A DNA stretch of 64,000 nt from Actinomadura harenae (GCF_003696215.1 NZ_RFFG01000030.1:29895-93894), one strand, 5' to 3'; positions 35,694 through 45,051 are shown, numbered from the stretch's first letter. A program made the numbers and translations. The notes: a model not told the origin generated them from the sequence alone.

Positions 35694-38600
35694 CACCGGG
35701 ACCATGGAGGGACGGGCCGGCGCGGCCGCCGGGGCGTCGCCGCTCTCGCCGAACAGCTCGGCGGTCAGGTGCCGGGCCAGCTCGCGGGCGGTCGGATGGT
35801 CGAACACGAGCGTGACCGGCAGCCGCAGCCCGGTGTCCGCGCCGAGGCGGTTGCGCAGCGCCACCGCCGTCAGCGAGTCGAAGCCCAGGTCGCGGAGCGC
35901 GCGGTCGGGGTCGACGGCGGACGCGTCCTCGTGTCCCAGCGCCTCGGCGGCCTGGGCGCGGACGAGGTCGACGAGCGCCGCCTCCCGCTCCTTCGCGGAC
36001 AGCGCGGACAACCGGCCGCGCAGGGACCTTCCCGCCTCGTCCTCTCGGGGGCCGGTCGTGGTGTCGGAGGCCCGCTGGGCCTCGGGGAGTTCGCGCAGCA
36101 CGGCCGTCCGGCCGCCCGCCGCGCCGAACGTCCGCGCGTACCGCGGCCAGTCGATGCCGGCGATGACCGGGCAGGGTTCGCCGGCGTCGAGCGCCCGGCG
36201 CAGCGCGTCCAGCGCGGGGCCGGCCTCCATCGGCGGCATGCCTTGGCCCCGGACGCGTTCGGCGGCGGCGCCGTCGAGCATCCCGCCGTCCCGCCACGCC
36301 CCCCACGCCACGGACGTGGCGGGCAGCCCTTCCGCCCGGCGGCGTCGCGCGAGGGCGTCGAGACGCGTGTTGGCCTGCGCGTACGCGGCCTGCCCGGGGC
36401 CGCCGAGCGTGCCCGCGAGCGAGGAGAACAGCACGAACTCCGCCACGTCGAAGCCGCGGGTCAGCTCGTCCAGGTGCCGCGCCGCCACGTCCTTCGGCGC
36501 GTTCACGCGGGACGCCCGGTCCGGGGTCAGCGCGTCGATGACGCAGTCGTCGAGGACACCCGCGGTGTGGACGACCGTGTCCGGCGCGTCCCCGTCGGCG
36601 GCGAGCCCGGCGAGGAGCCGTTCCAGAGCGTCCCGGTCGGTGACGTCGCAGGCGGCGATGGTGACACGGGTGCCGAGCGCGGTCAGCTCGTCTTGAAGGT
36701 CGGACGCGCCGGGCGCGTCCGGGCCCCGCCGCGAGAGGAGGACGAGATGGGGATGGCCTTCGCTGGCGAGCCGGCGCGCCACGAGCGCGCCGAGCCCGCC
36801 GGTGCCACCGGTGATCAGCGCGGTCCCGCGCGTCCGGGCGTCCGGGGCCCCCGTTCGCTGCCCGCTGGGCGCCATGCGGACGAGACGGCGCGCATGGACG
36901 CCGGTGGCGCGGATCGCGAGCTGGTCCTCGTCGCCCGCCCCGCCGGTCAGGAGCGCGGCCACCCGCTCAGCCGCGGACACCCCCGAGAGGACGTCGATCA
37001 GGCCGCCCCAGCGCTCGGGGTGCTCCTGCGCGGCGATCCGTCCCAGTGCCCAGAGCGCGGCACGCTCCGGATCCGCCGGCTCGTCGGCTTCGGAGACGGC
37101 GACCGCGCGCGACGTGAGCGTCCAGAGCGGCGCGCCGACCCCCGCGTCCCCGAGCGCCTGGATCAGCGTCGCCGTCGCGTGCGCGTCCAGGGCGTCCGCC
37201 TGGCCGAGCAGCGACACCACCCCGGTGAACGCCGCGTCCGCACGGCCCGCCGCCTCGCGGAGACGACCGGCCAACGCCGCCCGGTCGTGCGCCACATCGC
37301 CGACCGCGAGGAGGGCCGTTCCCGCGCCCGTGGCGTCCAGCGCGGCCGCCAGGTCGTCCGCCTCACCGTCCAGGGCGGCGACCACCAGCCACCGCCCACC
37401 CGGCACGGGCTCGGCCGTCCTGCCGAAGGGACGCCAGACGATGCGGTAGAGCAGATCGTCGACGGGGTCGGTCCGGGAAGCCTTCGCTCCTGCCGGTGCA
37501 GGCCCCGACCAGTAGCGACGCCGGTCGAACGCGTAGGTCGGCAGATCGACCGACCGAGCGGGCGGACCGCCCAGCAACCCGGCCCAGTCGACACGGACTC
37601 CGCGAACGTGCAGCTCGGCGGCGGACGTCAGGAGGCGCCGAGTGTCGCCGTGCTCCCGGCGCAACGTCCCGGCCACGACGAGTTCGGGGAGCTCGGCGAC
37701 TTCGAGGGTCTCCTCGATCGCCATCGTCAGCACCGGATGAGCACTGGACTCCACGAAGACGCGGTGACCGTCGTCCAGCAGGGCCCGAATCGCGGTGTCG
37801 AAGCGAACGGGGTTACGCAGGTTCTCGAACCAGTACTCCGCGCCGACACCGGCGGTCTCCATACGACCGCCCGTCATCGCCGAGTAGAACGGGACGCGGG
37901 CCGCGCCCATCGTGACGCCCGACAAAGCGGCGGCGAGATCGTCCTTCAGGACGTCCATGTGCGAGGAATGCGAGGCATAGTCCACCGGCACCTTCCGCGC
38001 CCGGACTCCACGCTCCTCGCAAGCCATGACCAGCTCGTCGATCGCCTCGGCGTCACCGGAGACGACCGTCGCCGACGGGCCGTTCATCGCCGCGACCGAC
38101 AACCGGCCATCCCAGCGTTCGACCAGGTCAGCGGCCTTGTCAGCCGACACGGCGACCGAAGCCATGCCCCCTTCGCCGGCGAACCGGGCGATCGCCTGGC
38201 TTCGCAGCGCGACAACCCTCGCCGCGTCCTCCAACGACAGGGCACCGGCCACACACGCGGCGGCGATCTCGCCTTGCGAGTGGCCGACGACAGCGTCCGG
38301 GACGACGCCCAACGAGCGCCACACCTCGGCCAACGACACCATCACCGCGAACAACGCGGGCTGAACCACGTCCACGCGCTCCAGCAGCGTCGCATCGCCC
38401 GCGCCGGTCACCACGTCGATCAGCGACCAGTCGGTGTGAGGCGCCAACGCTTCCGAGCACTCGGTCAAGCGGGTTCGGAACGCCTCCGACTCTCGCCACA
38501 GGCCCGCGCCCATCCCGAGCCACTGCGAGCCCTGGCCGGGGAACACCAGCACCCGGCGGTCGGCGTTCCGGACGACGCTTCCGGTCACGGCGTCGTCAGC

Positions 38601-40247
38601 GGTCTCGCCTCGGGCCAGGGCGGTCAGTCCATCAGTGAGTTCCTCGCGCGTCGCGCCGAGGATCACCGCGCGGTGGTCGAACAGCGTGCGCGAGGCGAGC
38701 AGCGACCGCGCGACAGCACCCGCGTCAGCGTCCGGAGTGTCCGTCAGAAAGGTGCGCAGACGAGCGGCCTGCGCCCGCAGTGAACCTTCCGAACGCGCCG
38801 ACACCACCAGGGGAATCACCGGGAGGGCGGCGTCCTGCTCCTCTGGGGCGGCGTCGGCGGCCGGGGCTTCTTCGAGGATGACGTGGGCGTTCGTGCCGCT
38901 GATCCCGAAGGACGACACGGCGGCCCGGCGGGGGTGCCCGTTCCGTTCCCAGGGCAGGGACTCGTTCAGCAGCCGGACGGCTCCGGCGGACCAGTCGACA
39001 TGCGGAGTCGGGTCGGCGGCGTGCAGCGTGCGCGGCAGCGTCCCCTCGCGCAGCGCCATCACCATCTTGATGACACCGGCGACACCGGACGCCGCCTGCG
39101 CGTGGCCGATGTTCGACTTCACCGACCCGAGCCACAGTGGACGGTCCGTCGCGCGTTCCTGGCCGTAGGTCGCGATCAGCGCCTGCGCCTCGATCGGATC
39201 GCCCAACGTCGTCCCGGTACCATGCGCCTCCACCGCGTCGACCTCGGACGCCGCCACACCGGCATTCGCCAGCGCCTGGCCGATCACACGCTCCTGCGCC
39301 AAACCATTCGGAGCGGTCAGGCCGTTGCTCGCGCCGTCCTGGTTGATCGCACTCCCTCGCACCACCGCGAGGATCTGGTGGCCGTTGCGTTGCGCGTCCG
39401 ACAGGCGTTCGACGACGAGGAGGCCGACGCCTTCGGCCATGCCCATGCCGTCGGCGTCGGCCGAGAACGCCTTGCAGCGGCCGTCCCGGGCGAGGCCGCG
39501 CTGTCGGCTGAAGCCGACGAATCCGACGGGGCTGAACATCACGGCCGCGCCGCCCGCGAGCGCCAGCGAGCACTCGCCGCGCCGCAGGGCCTCGATGGCC
39601 AGGTGCAGGGTCACCAGGGAGGACGAGCAGCCGGTGTCAAGGGTGATGGCGGGGCCTTCGAGGCCGAGCGTGTAGGCGACGCGTCCGGACGCGATGCTGG
39701 TGACGCTGCCCGTGAGCGCGTGTCCTTCCGCTCCTTCGGGGAGGTCGTCGAAGGCCAGGCCGTATCCCTGGTGGGCCGCGCCGACGTACACGCCGGTCGC
39801 GCTGCCGCGGAGGGAGGACGGGTCGATGCCCGCGCGTTCCAGCGCCTCCCAGGACACCTCCAGCAGCAGCCGCTGCTGCGGGTCCATCACGAGCGCCTCA
39901 CGCGGAGAGATCCCGAAGAACCCCGCGTCGAACTCCGCCGCGTCGTAGACGAACCCGCCCTCGCGGACGTAGCTGGTGCCCTCGTGGTCGGGGTCCGGGT
40001 CGTAGAGGCGGTCGACGTCCCAGCCGCGGTCGCCGGGGAACTCCGCGACGGCGTCGGCGCCGTCCCGGACGAGCCGCCACAGCTCCTCGGGCGACGTGGA
40101 GCCGCCGGGGAACCGGCAGCCCATGCCGATGATCGCGATCGGTTCGGTCGTGGCGTCGGCCAGGCGCCGGTTCGCCCGCCGCAGCCGTTCGGTCTCCTTC
40201 ACGGACGCGCGCAGCGCCTCGACGAGCTGGTCATGCGAAATGGTCAT
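30138..40247 (-). CDS. Type I polyketide synthase, modules 4 and 5
   Basis: The 3369-residue protein starts at ATG 40247 with MTISHDQLVEALRASVKETERLR, a standard N-terminal docking coiled coil. The frame is open further upstream to 41501, but that part is antisense-like shadow inside the previous gene. Domain order is KS-AT-KR-ACP-KS-AT-DH-KR-ACP. The C-terminus is a docking domain ending TDDEVFDFIDRDLG. It adds one methylmalonyl unit reduced to a hydroxyl, then one malonyl unit processed to an alkene. It lies 31 bp after the module 3 gene and 34 bp before the module 6 gene, in the same operon. Confidence 0.95.
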   Translation of the reverse strand: MTISHDQLVEALRASVKETERLRRANRRLADATTEPIAIIGMGCRFPGGSTSPEELWRLVRDGADAVAEFPGDRGWDVDRLYDPDPDHEGTSYVREGGFVYDAAEFDAGFFGISPREALVMDPQQRLLLEVSWEALERAGIDPSSLRGSATGVYVGAAHQGYGLAFDDLPEGAEGHALTGSVTSIASGRVAYTLGLEGPAITLDTGCSSSLVTLHLAIEALRRGECSLALAGGAAVMFSPVGFVGFSRQRGLARDGRCKAFSADADGMGMAEGVGLLVVERLSDAQRNGHQILAVVRGSAINQDGASNGLTAPNGLAQERVIGQALANAGVAASEVDAVEAHGTGTTLGDPIEAQALIATYGQERATDRPLWLGSVKSNIGHAQAASGVAGVIKMVMALREGTLPRTLHAADPTPHVDWSAGAVRLLNESLPWERNGHPRRAAVSSFGISGTNAHVILEEAPAADAAPEEQDAALPVIPLVVSARSEGSLRAQAARLRTFLTDTPDADAGAVARSLLASRTLFDHRAVILGATREELTDGLTALARGETADDAVTGSVVRNADRRVLVFPGQGSQWLGMGAGLWRESEAFRTRLTECSEALAPHTDWSLIDVVTGAGDATLLERVDVVQPALFAVMVSLAEVWRSLGVVPDAVVGHSQGEIAAACVAGALSLEDAARVVALRSQAIARFAGEGGMASVAVSADKAADLVERWDGRLSVAAMNGPSATVVSGDAEAIDELVMACEERGVRARKVPVDYASHSSHMDVLKDDLAAALSGVTMGAARVPFYSAMTGGRMETAGVGAEYWFENLRNPVRFDTAIRALLDDGHRVFVESSAHPVLTMAIEETLEVAELPELVVAGTLRREHGDTRRLLTSAAELHVRGVRVDWAGLLGGPPARSVDLPTYAFDRRRYWSGPAPAGAKASRTDPVDDLLYRIVWRPFGRTAEPVPGGRWLVVAALDGEADDLAAALDATGAGTALLAVGDVAHDRAALAGRLREAAGRADAAFTGVVSLLGQADALDAHATATLIQALGDAGVGAPLWTLTSRAVAVSEADEPADPERAALWALGRIAAQEHPERWGGLIDVLSGVSAAERVAALLTGGAGDEDQLAIRATGVHARRLVRMAPSGQRTGAPDARTRGTALITGGTGGLGALVARRLASEGHPHLVLLSRRGPDAPGASDLQDELTALGTRVTIAACDVTDRDALERLLAGLAADGDAPDTVVHTAGVLDDCVIDALTPDRASRVNAPKDVAARHLDELTRGFDVAEFVLFSSLAGTLGGPGQAAYAQANTRLDALARRRRAEGLPATSVAWGAWRDGGMLDGAAAERVRGQGMPPMEAGPALDALRRALDAGEPCPVIAGIDWPRYARTFGAAGGRTAVLRELPEAQRASDTTTGPREDEAGRSLRGRLSALSAKEREAALVDLVRAQAAEALGHEDASAVDPDRALRDLGFDSLTAVALRNRLGADTGLRLPVTLVFDHPTARELARHLTAELFGESGDAPAAAPARPSMVPVDEPIAIVGMACRFPGGAASPEDLWRLVADGVDAVSEFPADRGWDVEGRFDPDPERPGAFYAREGGFLHDAARFDPGFFGISPREAMAIDPQHRLLLETSWEACERAGIDPAVLRGTPVGVYVGSNYHDYGSRFDRAPDGFEGHLATGSAASVASGRIAYTLGLEGPAVTVDTACSSSLVALHMAGQALRRGECSLALAGGVTVMSSLDTFVEFSRQRALAPDGRCKAFSADADGAGWAEGVGMLLVERLSDARAHGHPVLAVLRGGAVNQDGASNGLTAPSGPAQRKVIRAALDAAGLDPAEVDAVEAHGTGTRLGDPIEAEALLDAYGRDRDPGRPLWLGSVKSNIGHAQAASGVAGVIKMVMALREGVLPRTLHAEEPTSHVDWSAGGVRLLNEPVEWRGGDRPRRAGVSSFGVSGTNVHLILEEPPAPAPDDSGAEEPRRLPVVPWALSARSEPALRAQAARLRARLAEAPEPDAADVGLSLAVTRAGFQERAVVLGADRAELETGLAALAEGRSAANLVRGTAAPAGDGATAFLFTGQGSQRAGMGRELYEAFPVFADAFDEVCGHLDAELGRPLREVMSGDPDVLDRTAFTQPALFALEVALFRLVRSWGVQPDVLLGHSVGELAAAHVAGVFPLADACRLVAARGRLMQELPAGGAMVAIQADEDEAVPLLTGAVDLAAVNGPAAVVVAGEERAALDVAAHFAGLGRRTRRLRVSHAFHSPLMDPMLDGFRAVAETLSYREPDLEIVSDLTGRTVPGAEIATPDYWVRHVRGAVRFHDGVRTLADRGVTRFLELGPDGALTALARDGLGDAAERAVLVPALRRDRPETQAIMAALAGLHAHGASPDWDEVFAGTGARRVDLPTYAFQRQRYWLDAPPAEAADTAVSMAAAGVWSPDHPLLGAAVPLADTDGLVFTARLSPRTHPLIAEHVVMGTALLPGTALVELAVRAGDAVGCAHVGELTLGAPLALPDDGARRLQVVVGAPDDRGARPVGVFSRDEDAPDDEPWTRHAGGTLLPAGPPAPDDVPGTWPPPGAEPVPTGDLYERLAAAGFDYGPMFRGLSAAWRLGDEVYAEVALPEEHRAEAAGFGLHPALLDAALHTVALGPAADRGRALLPFDWNGVTLHATGASSLRVRLTPDGADTDTVALAVADDAGRPVATVGSLVLRPVSPEQIRAPRTAFHESLFKVDWVRLPLEAASTGGTGRWAVAGTADVALAKALGRAGVPVESYPDLPALADAVAAGTAVPDVVVVTCAEDDPDGTAAGVRRAVHRMLRLTQQWLHEDAFAASRLVVVTGGAVACRDGEDLRDPAGAAATGLVRSAQSEHPDRFVLIDLDGRDVSYAALPAVLTAAEPHAAIRAGAVLVPRLARVSPPADEADPWEAGGTGGTGGTVLITGATGTLGGLVARHLASAHGVTDLLLVSRSGRDAAGADALLAELDGLGARARLVSCDAADRDALARLLDTIPAERPLTAVVHTAGVLDDAVVSALTPGQLDTVLRPKVDAALNLDELTRHLDLSAFVMFSSLAGTFGGTGQGNYAAANAFLDALAYRRRARGLPARSLAWGLWAERSGMTGKLDDADLRRLERGGVTPLSSEEGLALLDACRALDEPVLVPARLVTEAIRARVGDDAVPAIMRGLIRAPARRAAASPSSAEAGPLLERAAAMTPQERRRAVFDLVRDETATVLGYAGEETVDAERGFLELGFDSLTAVELRNRLGRAAGVPLPATLVFDHPSPAALAVFLDGLLRPERTAVPALLAGLDALEPLLDDADPLDPDALDGLRDTLTARLRRLLARLGEPPAPPASAASAASADEADPDIGSRLDSATDDEVFDFIDRDLGLS
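35694..40247 (-). other. PKS module 4: KS-AT(methylmalonyl)-KR-ACP
   Basis: KS Cys207 sits in DTGCSSS, where Gly replaces the usual Ala before Cys. AT Ser657 is in GHSQGE and the YASHS motif marks methylmalonyl-CoA. No DH lies between AT and KR. KR has GTGGLG, an LDD motif (B-type, D-hydroxyl) and Tyr1289. ACP Ser1458 is in GFDSL. It leaves a hydroxyl at C-7 and a methyl at C-6. Confidence 0.9.
38638..38747. repeat. 110-bp exact repeat shared by modules 4 and 1 (copy 1)
   Basis: This segment of the module 4 KS-AT linker is identical, base for base as far as read by eye, to 52937-53046 in module 1. It is part of a much longer stretch of high similarity. Confidence 0.8.
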
Positions 40248-40278
40248 GGGGGGACTCCGCTCGGTGCCGCGTCGAGGC

Positions 40279-43200
40279 TCAGTTGTCGTTGAGGGCGATG
40301 CGGACCAGGTCGGCGACGCCCATCGCGTCGATGGCGCCGGTGTCCGCGGCGGGCTCGGGGCCGGGGTCGGGATCGGGCGAGGCCGTCCTCCGGGGTTCCG
40401 GCCCGGTCCCGCCGGACGCGCCGGGGAGGAGTTCGGCGCCCAGGTACCGGGCCAGCGCCAGGGCGGTGGGGTGGTTGAAGACGAGCGTCGTCGGCAGGCG
40501 CAGGCCGGTCGCGGCGCCGAGCCGGTTGCGCAGTTCCACGGCGGTGAGCGAGTCGAAGCCCAGGTCGCGGAAGGCGCGGTCGGCGGCGACGTCCTGCGCC
40601 GGCCCGTATCCGAGGACGGACGCGACGTGGTCGCACACCAGGTCCAGGAGGGTCCGCTCCCGGTCCTCGGCGGGCAGCTCCAGCAGGCGTTCGCGGAGGG
40701 ACGCGCCGCCGTCGGCGCCGGTCTCGCCTCGCGCGCCGTCCGCGGCTTGGAGGATCCGCCGGACGGCGGGCAGGTCCTGTAGCAGGGGCCGTTCCCGGGC
40801 CGCCGTGAACACCGGGACGAACCGTTCCCAGTCCAGGTCGGCGATGGCGACGAACGTCTCGTCGTGGTCGAGCGCCTGGCCGAGCGCGGTGATGGCGGTC
40901 GCGGGGTCCATGAACGCGATCCCCCGCCAGCGCAGCTGCTCCTGGACGACGTCCACGGCCATGCCGCCCGCGTCGTCGGCGGAGTCCCAGATGCCCCAGG
41001 CGATGGACGTCGCGGGCAGGCCGCGCGCCCGGCGGTTGAGGGCGAGCGCGTCGGCGAAGGCGTTCCCGGCGGCGTAGGCCCCGTGGTCGCCGCTCCCCCA
41101 CACCCCGGCCACGGACGAGAAGACGACGAACGCGTCGAGTCCCTCTTCCGGCAGCAGTGCGTCCAGGTTGGCGGCGCCGAGCGCCTTGGCGGCCAGGCCC
41201 TCGTGGAACTGGTCGCCGGTGACGTCGGCGAGCGGCACCAGCAGGCCCACTCCGGCGGTGTGCATGACGCTCGTCGGCGCGTCCCCGGCCGCTTCGAGGT
41301 CGCCGAGGAGGCGTTGGAGGTCGTCGCGGTCGGCGACGTCGCAGGCGGCGATCGTGACGCGCGCGCCAAGCCCGACCAGCTCATCTCGCAGGTCGGACGC
41401 ACCGGGCGCGTCCGGGCCACGCCGTGAGACCAGGACGAGGTGCGGACAGCCTTCGCGCGCCAGCCACCGCGCCACATGCGCGCCAAGCCCACCGGTACCA
41501 CCGGTGATCAGCGCCGTCCCGTGACTCGGCGTCCAGCGCCGCTTCGGCTCACGGCCCGCGAGCGGGGCGGGCAGCAGACGGCTCGCGAACACCCCCGACG
41601 GACGCACCGCCAGTTGGTCCTCGGTTCCGCCGCCTCCGGCCAACAGCGCCACGATCCTGTCGAGCGTCCGGGGCGCGTCATCGGGACGATCGATCAGCCC
41701 GCCCCAGAGGTCGGGCAGTTCGAGGGACACGACCCGGCCCAGCCCCCACACGGCCGCAGCCCACGGATCCGGAGCCCCGTCCGACTCCGAGACCGCGACG
41801 GCGCCACGGGTAAGCAGCCACAACCGGCCGGAGAAGTCGACATCGGTCAGCGCCTGGACCAGCACCACCGACTCCGTCAGCCCCAACAGGGACACGACCC
41901 CGGTGAGCGGCTCGTCGCCGGCCAGGCCGCGCAGCCGTCCGGCCAGCACGTCCCGGGTCTCGGACTCCCCGACTTCGAGGACGAGCGGCTCGGCCCCGGC
42001 CGACTTCAGGGCCGTGGCGAGGGGCTCCCCGCCGCCGTCGGCGGACGTGACGAGCAGCCACCGGCCCGCGACGACGCCGGTGGACGGGGCGGCGGCCGGA
42101 CGCCACGTCACCCGGTACCGCCAGCCGTCGATGACCGACCGCTCGTCGTTGCGCCGCCTCCAGTCGGCCAGCGCTGGAAGGACCCGGGCGGCGGACTCGG
42201 CGTCCAGCCCGAGTTCGGCGGCCAGACCGTCCGCGTCCGCGCGCTCGACCGTCTCCCAGAACCGCCCGTCCAGCGCGGGCGTGTCCGCCTGGGCGCGCGG
42301 AATCTCCAGCCAGTACCGCTGCCGGTCGAACGCGTAGGTCGGCAGATCGACCGGCCGAGCGGGCGGACCGCCCAGCAACCCGGCCCAGTCGACACGGACT
42401 CCGCGCACGTGCAGCTCGGCGCCGGACGTCAGCAGGCGCCGGGTGTCCCCCTCGCCGCGCCGCAACGTCCCCGCCACCACGGCGTCCGAGACCCGGACGT
42501 CTTCGAGGGTCTCCTCGATCGCCATCGTCAGCACCGGATGAGCGCTCGACTCCACGAACACCCGATGACCGTCGTCCAGCAGGGCCCGGATCGCGGTGTC
42601 GAAGCGGACAGGGTTGCGCAGGTTCTCGAACCAGTACCCGGGCCCGACACCGGCGGTCTCCATGCGACCGCCTGTCATCGCCGAGTAGAACGGCACGGTC
42701 GCCGAGCCCATCGTGATGCCCGACAGTGCATTGGCCAGGTCGTCTTCCAGGACGTCCATGTGCGGCGAGTGGGAGGCGTAGTCCACCGGCACCTTCCGTG
42801 CGCGGACTCCGTCGCCCTCGCAGTGCGCCACCAGCTCGTCGATCGCCTCGGCGTCACCCGACACCACGGTCGACGACGGGCCGTTCATCGCAGCGACCGA
42901 CAACCGCCCGTCCCAGCGTTCGACCAGGTCAGCGGTCTCGTCAGCCGACACGGCGACCGAGGCCATGCCGCCTTCACCGGCGAACCGCGCGATCGCCTGG
43001 CTTCGCAGCGCGACAACCCTCGCCGCGTCCTCCAACGACAGAGCACCGGCAACGCAGGCAGCGGCGATCTCGCCTTGCGAGTGGCCGACGACAGCGTCCG
43101 GGACGACGCCCAGCGAACGCCACACCTCGGCAAGCGACACCATCACCGCGAACAGCGCGGGCTGGACCACGTCCACGCGGTCCAGGAGGTCGCTCGCTTC

Positions 43201-45051
43201 CGGGGAGCAGACGACCTCCGACAGGGACCAGTCCACCCAGGGGCGCAGGGCGTCCTCGCACTCGGTCAGGCGGCGGCGGAACACGTCCGACTCGCGCCAC
43301 AGCGCCGCGCCCATCTCCGGCCACTGCGAGCCCTGACCTGGGAACACCAGCACCCGGCGGCCGAGGTCGGGGATCTCCGAGCCGAGGACCGCGCCGGGGG
43401 CCGTGTCGCCTCGGGCGACGGCGGCGAGGCCGGTGGCGAGTTCGGTCCGGTCGGCTCCGAGGATCACGGCCCGGCGGTCGAACGACGAGCGGGCGGTGAC
43501 CAGGGTGCGTGCCGCGTCGACCGTGTCCGTGTTCGTGTCCGGGGTTCCGGTCAGGAAGGCGCGGAGGCGGGCGGCCTGCGCGCGCAGCGCGTCCTCCGAA
43601 CGCGCGGACACCACCAGCGGGACCACCGGGAGCGCGCCGCCTCGTCCTGCCGGGGCGGCTTCGGTCTCGGGGGCTTCTTCGAGGATCACGTGGGCGTTGG
43701 TGCCGCTTCCGCCGAACGAGGAGACGCCCGCTCGCCGCAGGCGTTCGCCGCGTGGCCAGGGCACCGGCTCGTCCAGGAGCCGGACGGTTCCGGCGGACCA
43801 GTCGACGTGCGGGGTCGGGTCGTCCACGTGGAGAGTGCGCGGCAGGGTCCCCTCGCGCAGGGCCATCACCATCTTGATGACACCGGCGACGCCCGAGCCC
43901 GCCTGCGCGTGCCCGAAGTTCGACTTCACCGATCCGAGCCACAGCGGACGATCTGCGGGTCGCTCCTGACCGTAGGTCGCGATCAGCGCCTGCGCCTCGA
44001 TCGGGTCGCCCAGCGTCGTCCCGGTGCCGTGCGCCTCGACCGCGTCGACCTCGGACGCCGCCACACCGGAGTTCAGCAACGCCTGCCGAATGACCCGCTG
44101 TTGGGAGGGGCCGTTCGGGGCGGTCAGGCCGTTGCTCGCGCCGTCCTGGTTGATCGCGCTGCCCCGGATCACGGCGAGGATCTGGTGGCCGTTGCGCTGC
44201 GCGTCCGACAGGCGTTCCAGGAGCAGAACACCCACGCCTTCGGCCCAGCCGGTGCCATCGGCGTCCGCCGAGAACGCCCGGCAGCGACCGTCCGGCGACA
44301 GCCCGCGCTGACGGCTGAACTCGACGAAGGAGCGGAGCGTCGCCATGACGGTCGCGCCGCCGACCAGTGCCATCGTGCACTCGTCGCGCCGGAGGCCCTC
44401 GACCGCCAGGTGCAGCGCCACCAGGGAGGACGAGCACATCGTGTCGGTCGTCAGGGCGGGGCCCTCGAGGCCGAGCGTGTAGGCGATACGGCCGGACAGG
44501 ACGGCGCTGGACCCGCCGGTCAGCATGTGTCCTTCGAGCCCGGCGGGGGCCGACGTCAGCTCGGTCCCGTAGCCCTGGTTGCTCGACCCGACGTAGACGC
44601 CCGACCGGGTTCCGTGGAGTGAGGACGGGTCGATGCCCGCGCGTTCGAGGGCCTCCCAGGACACCTCCAGCAGGAGCCGCTGCTGCGGGTCCATGGCGAG
44701 GGCCTCACGCGGTGAGATCCCGAAGAAGCCCGCGTCGAACTCCGCCGCGTCGTACAGGAAGCCGCCGCCGCGCGCGTAGTAGGCGCCCTGGGTCTCCGGG
44801 TCGGGGTCGAAGAGGCCCTCGACGTCCCAGCCGCGGTCGCCCGGGAGTCCGGCGACCGCGTCCACGCCGCCGTCCACGAGCCGCCACAGGTCCTCCGGCG
44901 ACCGGACACCACCGGGATACCGGCAGGCCATGCCCACGATCGCGACCGGTTCCCGGTTCCTGCCCTCGGCCTCCTCCAGCCGGTTCCGGGTCTGCCGGAG
45001 ATCGGACATGACGCGCTTGAGGTAATCCCGCAGGCGGGCTTCGTTGTCCAT
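40279..45051 (-). CDS. Type I polyketide synthase, module 3
   Basis: The 1590-residue single-module protein starts at ATG 45051; an in-frame TTG at 45060 is less likely because GAGGGG is well placed for the ATG. The N-terminal docking helix is DNEARLRDYLKRVMSD. KS has Cys206 in DTMCSSS (Met replaces Ala). AT has Ser658 in GHSQGE and YASHS, so methylmalonyl-CoA. KR has GTGGLG and Tyr1326 in the context GVWGSGDHGAY: no LDD, with Trp and His at the positions linked to A2-type KRs. ACP Ser1501 is in GFDSL. The C-terminus MGVADLVRIALNDN is a different docking type from that of the flanking proteins. It leaves a hydroxyl at C-9 and a methyl at C-8. Confidence 0.95.
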   Translation of the reverse strand: MDNEARLRDYLKRVMSDLRQTRNRLEEAEGRNREPVAIVGMACRYPGGVRSPEDLWRLVDGGVDAVAGLPGDRGWDVEGLFDPDPETQGAYYARGGGFLYDAAEFDAGFFGISPREALAMDPQQRLLLEVSWEALERAGIDPSSLHGTRSGVYVGSSNQGYGTELTSAPAGLEGHMLTGGSSAVLSGRIAYTLGLEGPALTTDTMCSSSLVALHLAVEGLRRDECTMALVGGATVMATLRSFVEFSRQRGLSPDGRCRAFSADADGTGWAEGVGVLLLERLSDAQRNGHQILAVIRGSAINQDGASNGLTAPNGPSQQRVIRQALLNSGVAASEVDAVEAHGTGTTLGDPIEAQALIATYGQERPADRPLWLGSVKSNFGHAQAGSGVAGVIKMVMALREGTLPRTLHVDDPTPHVDWSAGTVRLLDEPVPWPRGERLRRAGVSSFGGSGTNAHVILEEAPETEAAPAGRGGALPVVPLVVSARSEDALRAQAARLRAFLTGTPDTNTDTVDAARTLVTARSSFDRRAVILGADRTELATGLAAVARGDTAPGAVLGSEIPDLGRRVLVFPGQGSQWPEMGAALWRESDVFRRRLTECEDALRPWVDWSLSEVVCSPEASDLLDRVDVVQPALFAVMVSLAEVWRSLGVVPDAVVGHSQGEIAAACVAGALSLEDAARVVALRSQAIARFAGEGGMASVAVSADETADLVERWDGRLSVAAMNGPSSTVVSGDAEAIDELVAHCEGDGVRARKVPVDYASHSPHMDVLEDDLANALSGITMGSATVPFYSAMTGGRMETAGVGPGYWFENLRNPVRFDTAIRALLDDGHRVFVESSAHPVLTMAIEETLEDVRVSDAVVAGTLRRGEGDTRRLLTSGAELHVRGVRVDWAGLLGGPPARPVDLPTYAFDRQRYWLEIPRAQADTPALDGRFWETVERADADGLAAELGLDAESAARVLPALADWRRRNDERSVIDGWRYRVTWRPAAAPSTGVVAGRWLLVTSADGGGEPLATALKSAGAEPLVLEVGESETRDVLAGRLRGLAGDEPLTGVVSLLGLTESVVLVQALTDVDFSGRLWLLTRGAVAVSESDGAPDPWAAAVWGLGRVVSLELPDLWGGLIDRPDDAPRTLDRIVALLAGGGGTEDQLAVRPSGVFASRLLPAPLAGREPKRRWTPSHGTALITGGTGGLGAHVARWLAREGCPHLVLVSRRGPDAPGASDLRDELVGLGARVTIAACDVADRDDLQRLLGDLEAAGDAPTSVMHTAGVGLLVPLADVTGDQFHEGLAAKALGAANLDALLPEEGLDAFVVFSSVAGVWGSGDHGAYAAGNAFADALALNRRARGLPATSIAWGIWDSADDAGGMAVDVVQEQLRWRGIAFMDPATAITALGQALDHDETFVAIADLDWERFVPVFTAARERPLLQDLPAVRRILQAADGARGETGADGGASLRERLLELPAEDRERTLLDLVCDHVASVLGYGPAQDVAADRAFRDLGFDSLTAVELRNRLGAATGLRLPTTLVFNHPTALALARYLGAELLPGASGGTGPEPRRTASPDPDPGPEPAADTGAIDAMGVADLVRIALNDN

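Noticed and set aside
23615..38783. Very long plus-strand open frames opposite the PKS genes (2183 and 2550 codons)
   Set aside because: They are antisense shadows of GC-rich PKS genes, rich in Arg/Gly/Pro/Val/Glu, with no motifs or ribosome sites. The minus strand carries full PKS domains.
40248..41501. Upstream extension of the module 4/5 PKS frame to 41501
   Set aside because: The extension overlaps the end of the module 3 gene in another frame and encodes low-complexity shadow sequence. A normal docking helix begins at ATG 40247.
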